A DNA stretch of 11,785 bases from Acanthamoeba lenticulata (taxonomy: Eukaryota; Discosea; Longamoebia; Acanthamoebidae): the NCBI GenBank assembly GCA_002179805.1, contig NAVB01002349.1, positions 1 through 11,785 of the forward strand, written 5' to 3'. How positions within the stretch are numbered: the first letter of the stretch is position 1; each line of letters starts with the position of its first letter. The translations under genes and the position numbers were made by a program. A model generated the notes under the pieces. The model was not told the origin of the DNA. It made no database searches and was given only the letters and a program-made list of their open reading frames with translations. Shown in pieces: positions 6,574 to 11,785 of the stretch.

Positions 6574-9500
6574 TCAAGAGGTGAGGAGGGACGCGAGGGA
6601 GGCGGGCATGTGAAGGGCCAGGCACTGCGGGCACGCGTCCTCGGCCACGCAGAACTCGTGGTACGCGTGGCCGCACTCAAACACCACCAGCGACGACGAC
6701 CGGCCGACGCTCTCGGCCAGCGGCAGGGCGCAGCACTCGCACGAGCCTGTGAAGCGTAGACTCAAGTCCAATCAGTCGACAATCATCACCAAGCCAACAT
6801 TTCAAAGTCAAGAGCAGTCAAACCGGTGAGGAGCCGCTGGCGGAGGCCCCAGTGGCCGGTCATCTCCTCGAAGAAGCGCGGCGTCGAGGTCGTGTAGTCG
6901 AAGCCGATGCTGTACTTCTTCTCGTTGAGCGAGGCGGCCTGCCCGGCGGCCGCACCCGCGGCGGCGGCGCTCTTCTCGCGCGGGCTCAGGAGGGCGCTGC
7001 TGCCGGGCGGAGGAGGAGGCGCGGCCACGCGGTGGAGGAACGGCAGCGCGTCGAGCTGTCCCGCCACTTCGGCGTCCTTCACCGCCCGGAACTGGGGCGC
7101 GATGGTCGGCGGCCGCTTGGTGTGCTTGTCCAGCCACAGGTCCTCCAGCACGCGCTTGAGCTGCGGCTCGGCTGTCAGCCGAAGGAAAATAAGGAAGAAA
7201 AGGAAAGAAGGGACAAGAGAGGGCGTTCACGCACCATCCAGTAGACGAGCTCCTTGTGCTGGATGTCGACGTTGACGGCGTGGATGAAGTGGCGGTAGGC
7301 CACGGGTGGAAGGGCTGCCGCCAGCTCCCGCGCCTCTGACGGCGCGCCGCTGTCGCCGACCGCGAGAAGCTCAAAGGCCGGGATCGGGCCCAGAGCCTTG
7401 ATCATGTGCGCCACCACGTCCTCGAGCCGTATCCGCTCGTGCTGCCCACCGTCGCTCCTCTCTTTGTTCTTTGTCGCGTCGTTTTCGTTCTTCTCGTCGT
7501 GTTCGCTCTTTTTGTCGTTGTCGGCGGTGAGGCGCCCCTCCCGTCGCCAGAGGGCGGCCACGAAGGCGACCAGATGCTGCCAGAACCACAGCTCAGCGCC
7601 ACTGAGCTGCTGCTGGTGCTGCTGCTGAAGGAGCCGCGCCAAGTAGGCCCAGTCGTCCGTGAACACACCAACCTCGAGCGCCGTGGGCACGTCGCCCACG
7701 CGCAGGGCCAGCTCCTTGACGGCGTCAAAGTGGCCGTAGCGCTTGGCCAAGCCCAGCAGGCGCCGCGGCCGGTAGGCATAGCGCCGGTGCTGGCGGTCGC
7801 GCGCGATGGGCAGAAGCACGTTGGCCTCGCGGCGCCACCGCAGGTCGCCCGCCGTCGCCGACTGCAAGCGTGGCCGGCCCTCGTCGTCAAAGAACAGCGT
7901 GCGGTCCCAGACGAGCCTCTTGTTGTCGAACCCTTCGGTCGAAGCGCCATGCGTTGCGCTCTTTCCACCTAAAGAATCGGCGGAACCGAGCGAGGGCGCC
8001 TCGACGCCCATCAGCAGAGCGCACTCGAACAGCTCGTGCACGAGGCGCGGGTCGCGGCGGCACTCTTCATGTCGCTCGACGAGCTGCTCGAGGTAGTCGG
8101 CGTAGACGGCCCACCGCTCGTCGTAGCCGATCTGAGCCACCACGGGCCCGGCCTCGTCGTCGCCGCCGTTGTCGCGAGGCGTGGCCCGGCGTCGTCGGCG
8201 GATGTGCGCCGACGCCGAGAACGGAGGCCGCATCGATGATGATGATGAAGAAGAAGATGAAGACGAGGACGAGGACGAGGCATAGACGAGAGGCGAGGGC
8301 GGGAGGGCGTCGCGTAGATTCCACGAGCGCACGAACGGGTAGAGCGAAGCCGCGTAGCGGGCCGCGGCGCGCGGCGACTTGGCAAAGAGCGCCGGCAGGA
8401 AGCGGAGCACGAGGCTCAGGTTGTTGTCGGCCTTGCGCAGCACCGCGAGGGCCTCCTCGACCGCCGCGGCCTCGTCGACGCTGACGCCCGCGGCGGCAGG
8501 CTGGAGCAGGTGCTCGAGGGCCTGCCATAGCTGGACCAGGTACTGGGCGGCCGCCGTGGCGGCCGTGGCCGGGACGAGGGCGGCCGTCTGGTGGAGCAGG
8601 ATCTGCTCCGTGTGCAGGAAGAAGGCGATGCAAAGCGACAGCCGGCGGGCGTTGCAGAAGAAGAGCACGCGGTCGTGGTCGAGCAGCGCAAAGTTGCGGT
8701 CGAGGAACGTCATCAGGTCGCGCTCGCGCAGCTTCCAGGCCTGTTCCTCGTCGGCTTCTTCCTTGACCGCGTCGTCTTCGTCGACTTCGTCCTTGTTGTC
8801 GTCTTTGCTACCGACACGGCTGTCGACGACATGAGCTGAATATTCGTCGACAAATGTAGAAGAAGAAGACGACGACGAAGAGGCGGTGGAGGTGGGCAGG
8901 ACGTGCTGCTCAAAGCACGACGTAAGGATTTCTGTGACCCATGCGGTGGGCAGGCCTTCAGGCGCTGCAGACATGTTGTTCCACTCCTCGACCCATTCAC
9001 GCATGAGCGCTCGAGTCTCTGTCGTGTGGTGTCATGTAGCTCTTCGTGAGCTTCGTCTTTAAAGAAAGCAGCGTTTTTCTACTCGAGTGTAAGGCTGGAA
9101 GGTTCCAGGAAGACATACCGCTGGTGAACTTGGCCGAGGCCGCGAGTGAGGAGGCAAGGACCTCAAAGAGCGACTTGCTCAGCTGCCAAAAGGCCTTTTG
9201 TGGGTCAGCCGCCGCCTCTTCCTCATCCTCATCCTCTGCCACGGCTGCCGCGTCAGGGTTCGCCGCTCCGAGCCCGCTCCCAAACTTGGTGACTACGCGC
9301 ACGTGGGGGCGCATTCCCACATGCCGCATTGCATTCCAAGCGTGCCATGCGTGCCGCTCGTGTCAGGTAGAGCAAAAGAGGACATGAAAAGGGGACAGAC
9401 GAAAGACGAAGAGGAAGAGGAGCGCGCACGGGTGACGAGCGAGCGAGCCTTCTTGAAGAGCCCGGCCACGTCGGAGCTCGAAATGGTGCCTGGCTTGGCG

Positions 9501-11601
9501 GTCGATTCCAGTAACGTGTTGGCCGCTCGCTTGAACAGGTTGGCCGCCTTGTTGCCGCCAGACATCTCGGTGGTGGTGATCGTCGTCTCCTGGCTGTCGG
9601 TCTTGGCCTGCTGTTGTTGCTGTTGTGGCTTGTTCTTCTTCTCACTGGCGACCGCCGCAGCGCCCTCGGCTGAGCCCTCGCTCGACTCGCCCGAACCGAC
9701 GGCAACGCCGGTCGCATGCGCGTCGGCGCTGGTCTCGTCCGCTTTGGTGGTGGCCTTGAAGAAGACGTTGAGCGACGGCTTCGGGAAGAGCTCGTCCAGG
9801 TTGACGGGCGTCTTGCCTGTCACGCACACATAACAATGTTAACAATGCTGACGACATCACCACATACGCACACACGAGGGTGGGCTCGCGAGGGAGGCGA
9901 CGAACTGAGCTGCATGGCGCGGCGGCCCACGTTCTGGATCTCCTCCTTCCACTTCTTGGTCGACATGAGGCTCGAACCCGCGGCGGACGGCGCATCGCCC
10001 CGAGGCGTGGTGCCCTCGACCTCTGCCTTGGCCGGCTCGGCGGCCGCTGGTATTAGCTGCGCCGGTGGGGTTGGCGTGGGCGGGGACGGCTCGGCCGGAG
10101 GTTCGGCGCTGAGCGGCGCCTGAGCGGCCGCCAATGGCTCCGTAGCCGTGGCCGCCGACGGCTCTGGCGCGGTGTCGACGGCAGATGGCGGCAAGCCCGA
10201 CGCGACGGCGGTCATGAGCGGCGAGGACGAGGAAGGCGATGAACCGGCCGACGGGGATGACGTCCTGCTGCTGGCACTGCGCGGTCGCGTGTCCAGAGGC
10301 AGCGAGGCCGTTGCCGACGTCATCATCGTCGACAAAAAGGAGGACGAAGACGGCGACGACGAGAGGCGCGGCGACGGAGCCGAAAGGACGGGCGCCGGCG
10401 TGGGCGTGACCGACGGCAAGGACGACGATGATGACGACGACGAAGACAACGAAGTCGGCGTCGAGGACGAGGAAGACGAGAGAATCTCGCGGAGCGTCGA
10501 GGCGGCGGGCCGGACTTGGGGCAGCGGAGGCAGCTGGGGGGTTTCGCCGGGCCGGGTGGGCGACTTGGCCGCCGACGCGTCTTCGATCCGCGCCGTTCGT
10601 CGCTTGACGCCCTTCTTGCGAGGGGCGCGCGGCACCACCACGAGCCCGTCCTCGCTGGTGCGGAGCCGACGGGCCACCTGAGCCTGCTCGCCATTGGTGC
10701 CGCCGGCTGCAGCGGACAGTTCGGGACTGCTGCTTCCGCCGGTCTCTGGGGTCAGGTCGGACATCGACCTGCCCGACGACGACAACAACAGAGGCGTCGT
10801 CGTCGTCGTCTCCGCCGGCCGTGGCTGCGGCGCTGAGGTGTCGACATCGGCGGTTGTCGGCGTCACGTGAGCCGCCGGCTCGTCAGTTGAGGCCGCCTCG
10901 GCCAGCCGTGGCTCAGCGGCGGCTTCATCACCGCTCGTAGTCAAAGTCGTTGTCGCCGTCGTCGTCGCGGGGAGGACCGGCTCTGGCTCGTCCGGCGCCG
11001 GCACGCTGTTGCCGTTGTCGTTGCCCTTGTCCTCGACGGCGTCGCCCGGCGTTGTCGCTGCGGGTTCAACGTCACCGCCGGCCTGCGGTTTCTGCTGCTG
11101 CTGTTCAAGCTCCCAGCGGGGCTTGAAGTCGCCGCAGTCGTGCCTGAACTTGCAGTTGTCTCCATACCCGCAGAAGCCGGTCTCGGCGAAGTCCTTGCAG
11201 AGCTCGGCGACGCGGACTGCAGGCTCGGTGTCCGTGGCCTCTGGCGCCGCCAGAGGCTGGCTGTCCGACACCGGTGTCGGCAGCGGCTCGGCGTTCGCCT
11301 CCGCGGCGATCTCCTGTGCGTCCGGTGCCGCCGACACCAGCTGCGGCGCTTCGGCGACTTCGCTCGGCGGTTGGTCGTCCGGCAACGCGGCCTTGTGGGC
11401 CGGCTCGGTGGCCTCCGTCGCGGCGGCCGCTGGCACCGGGGCGGCCTCGGCGGTGGCCACGGGCGCGGGCGCGGGCACGGGCATAGACGGTGCGTGGGAG
11501 AGCGGGATGCTGATCTTGGACAAGAGGGTGCGCGTGGCGCCCTTTGCGGCGTCGGCAACCTCATGTAGCACGTACACGCAGTCCTCCTGTGTGGACGCCA
11601 T
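6574..11601 (-). CDS. Large protein with N-terminal CCCH zinc finger and C-terminal RING-H2 finger
   Basis: Six exons are inferred: 11601-9906, 9816-9430, 9292-9119, 9018-7235, 7160-6824 and 6746-6574, giving about 1516 residues. All junctions keep frame. CCCH finger at 135-154. Residues about 165-530 are Ala/Pro/Ser/Thr/Glu-rich with poly-Ser runs. Residues 566-752 include a poly-Q run and amphipathic helices such as [13 protein letters not shown]. Residues about 753-1459 look mostly helical ([33 protein letters not shown]), broken by a poly-Ser insert, like an alpha-solenoid. RING-H2 at 1462-1501. A helical region followed by C-terminal RING-H2 recalls HOPS/CORVET subunits such as Vps8 or Vps41, but there is no beta-propeller. 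E3 ligase activity, with RNA or splicing-factor contact through the CCCH, is inference. The weakest junction is 9430/9292: its acceptor is TAG, and a better-looking acceptor at 9357 leads to a stop at 9253. Two genes, with the second starting near 9329 or 9004, remain possible. The acceptor at 9018 could instead be 9009. Confidence 0.6.
6622..6741 (-). other. RING-H2 finger of the large protein
   Basis: Spacing is C1462-x2-C1465-x18-C1484-x-H1486-x2-H1489-x2-C1492-x5-C1498-x2-C1501, a complete C3H2C3 set. Visible pieces are [22 protein letters not shown] and ACPQC. The finger is completed only after the last intron (6823-6747) is removed. All eight zinc ligands are present, so an E3 ubiquitin ligase or a HOPS/CORVET-type structural RING is expected. 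Confidence 0.85.
8234..8279 (-). repeat. TCN trinucleotide repeat encoding poly-Ser
   Basis: An imperfect TCN run (GAN on the plus strand) encodes about 15 Ser residues in a row inside the large exon. It reads as one frame with the flanking protein and looks like a coding microsatellite inserted in an otherwise helical region. Confidence 0.8.
10421..10480 (-). repeat. TCN/TCG repeat encoding Ser-rich tract
   Basis: This is an imperfect Ser-codon repeat in the low-complexity part of the large protein. On the plus strand it reads GAC/GAT/GAG and creates a false acidic open frame. Confidence 0.75.
11140..11199 (-). other. CCCH zinc finger of the Cwc24/RNF113 type
   Basis: C135-x8-C144-x5-C150-x3-H154, reading [20 protein letters not shown], followed by [12 protein letters not shown]. 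Both the finger and the trailing D-x-K-x-x-W-x-L-E are as in the splicing factor Cwc24/RNF113, where a RING finger normally follows soon after. Here no RING follows nearby; one occurs about 1300 residues later. Confidence 0.85.
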
Positions 11602-11736
11602 TGCCGGTGTGTCACACACACAAATACATACGATCAAAGACAGGGACAGGAGGGCGAACACACCTGCGGCAGCACGCAAAGGTCCCGGATGGCCGCAAAG
11701 CAAGTCCACGCGCGGATCTCCACTGCGCATAATCCG

Positions 11737-11766
11737 TTAAATAAATGAACAATTTAAATAAATGAA
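11737..11766. repeat. Two direct copies of TTAAATAAATGAA
   Basis: Exact 13-nt copies at 11737-11749 and 11754-11766, four bases apart. On the minus strand they read TTCATTTATTTAA and lie about 135-165 nt upstream of the start of the large gene, so they could be paired promoter elements; chance in A/T-rich DNA is also possible. Confidence 0.55.
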
Positions 11767-11770
11767 TAGG

Positions 11771-11776
11771 TTTATT
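11771..11776 (-). terminator. Poly(A) signal AATAAA of a minus-strand gene beyond the window
   Basis: CAATAAACC on the minus strand, at the very edge of the window and upstream of the large gene, is placed as the 3' end signal of the next minus-strand gene. That gene itself is not in view. Confidence 0.4.
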
Positions 11777-11785
11777 GAAAAAAAA

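Larger units (their letters stand above)
11602..11785. promoter_or_regulatory. Promoter and leader of the CCCH/RING gene; 3' end of a neighbour
   Basis: The stretch next to the start codon is GT/CA-rich. Beyond about 11730 it becomes strongly A/T-rich, with two copies of a 13-nt direct repeat. The start at 11601 has a good context (GCAATGG). The frame is open upstream to an ATG at 11730 through a hydrophobic stretch ([16 protein letters not shown]), so a longer, membrane-inserted form cannot be excluded, but the base composition argues for a leader. Confidence 0.5.

Noticed and set aside
10148..10681. Plus-strand open frame with an Asp/Glu-rich protein
   Set aside because: It is the antisense of Ser codons in the low-complexity part of the CCCH/RING gene and has no domain of its own.
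11602..11730. Upstream exon with CAG|GTGTGT donor for the large gene
   Set aside because: Splicing to the nearest good acceptor (after CACACAG, near 11590) shifts the frame relative to the CCCH exon, so the simple start at 11601 is preferred.

Overview
The window looks like nuclear DNA of a GC-rich, intron-rich, gene-dense protist, most likely a free-living amoeba of the Acanthamoeba kind. Coding stretches use mostly G/C at third positions. Introns are short (70-139 nt) and start mostly with GTRCG (GTACGT, GTGCGT, GTGCGC). Intergenic gaps are about 130-750 nt and more A/T-rich, and proteins carry poly-Q, poly-S and Ala/Pro low-complexity tracts. The organism is inferred from style; nothing in the window names it. 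There are no prokaryotic features, tRNA genes, transposons or CRISPR arrays that I can support.

Layout, left to right. (1) 166-1306, minus: PH-domain protein with a Gln/Pro-rich tail, 4 exons. (2) 1798-2346, minus: F-box protein with a C-terminal membrane anchor, 1 exon. (3) 2474-4115, minus: RNA ligase of the Rnl2 / RNA-editing-ligase family, 6 exons, all nucleotidyltransferase motifs present. (4) 4334-5014, plus: NTF2-like (SigF-like) protein with a probable hydrophobic tail anchor, 3 exons; the best model needs a GC-AG intron. Genes 3 and 4 are divergent and share a 218-bp promoter with a 12-bp CRE-type palindrome at its centre. (5) 5165-5827, minus: a second F-box protein with a charged helix and C-terminal hydrophobic segment, 2 exons, apparently a paralogue of gene 2. 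(6) 6574-11601, minus: a very large protein with an N-terminal CCCH zinc finger of the Cwc24/RNF113 type, about 400 residues of low complexity, a helical region and a C-terminal RING-H2 finger, modelled here as 6 exons. The last 184 nt hold its promoter and what looks like the poly(A) signal of another minus-strand gene beyond the window.

Common themes. Three gene products bear ubiquitin-ligase modules (two F-boxes, one RING-H2), and three small proteins (genes 2, 4, 5) end in a hydrophobic segment of tail-anchor type. Gene order in such a genome does not by itself imply a shared pathway. The items most worth following are the CCCH-plus-RING-H2 giant protein, the pair of membrane-anchored F-box proteins, the complete Rnl2-type RNA ligase, and the GC-AG intron. 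All exon boundaries were inferred by reading splice signals and keeping reading frame; none is supported by transcript data.
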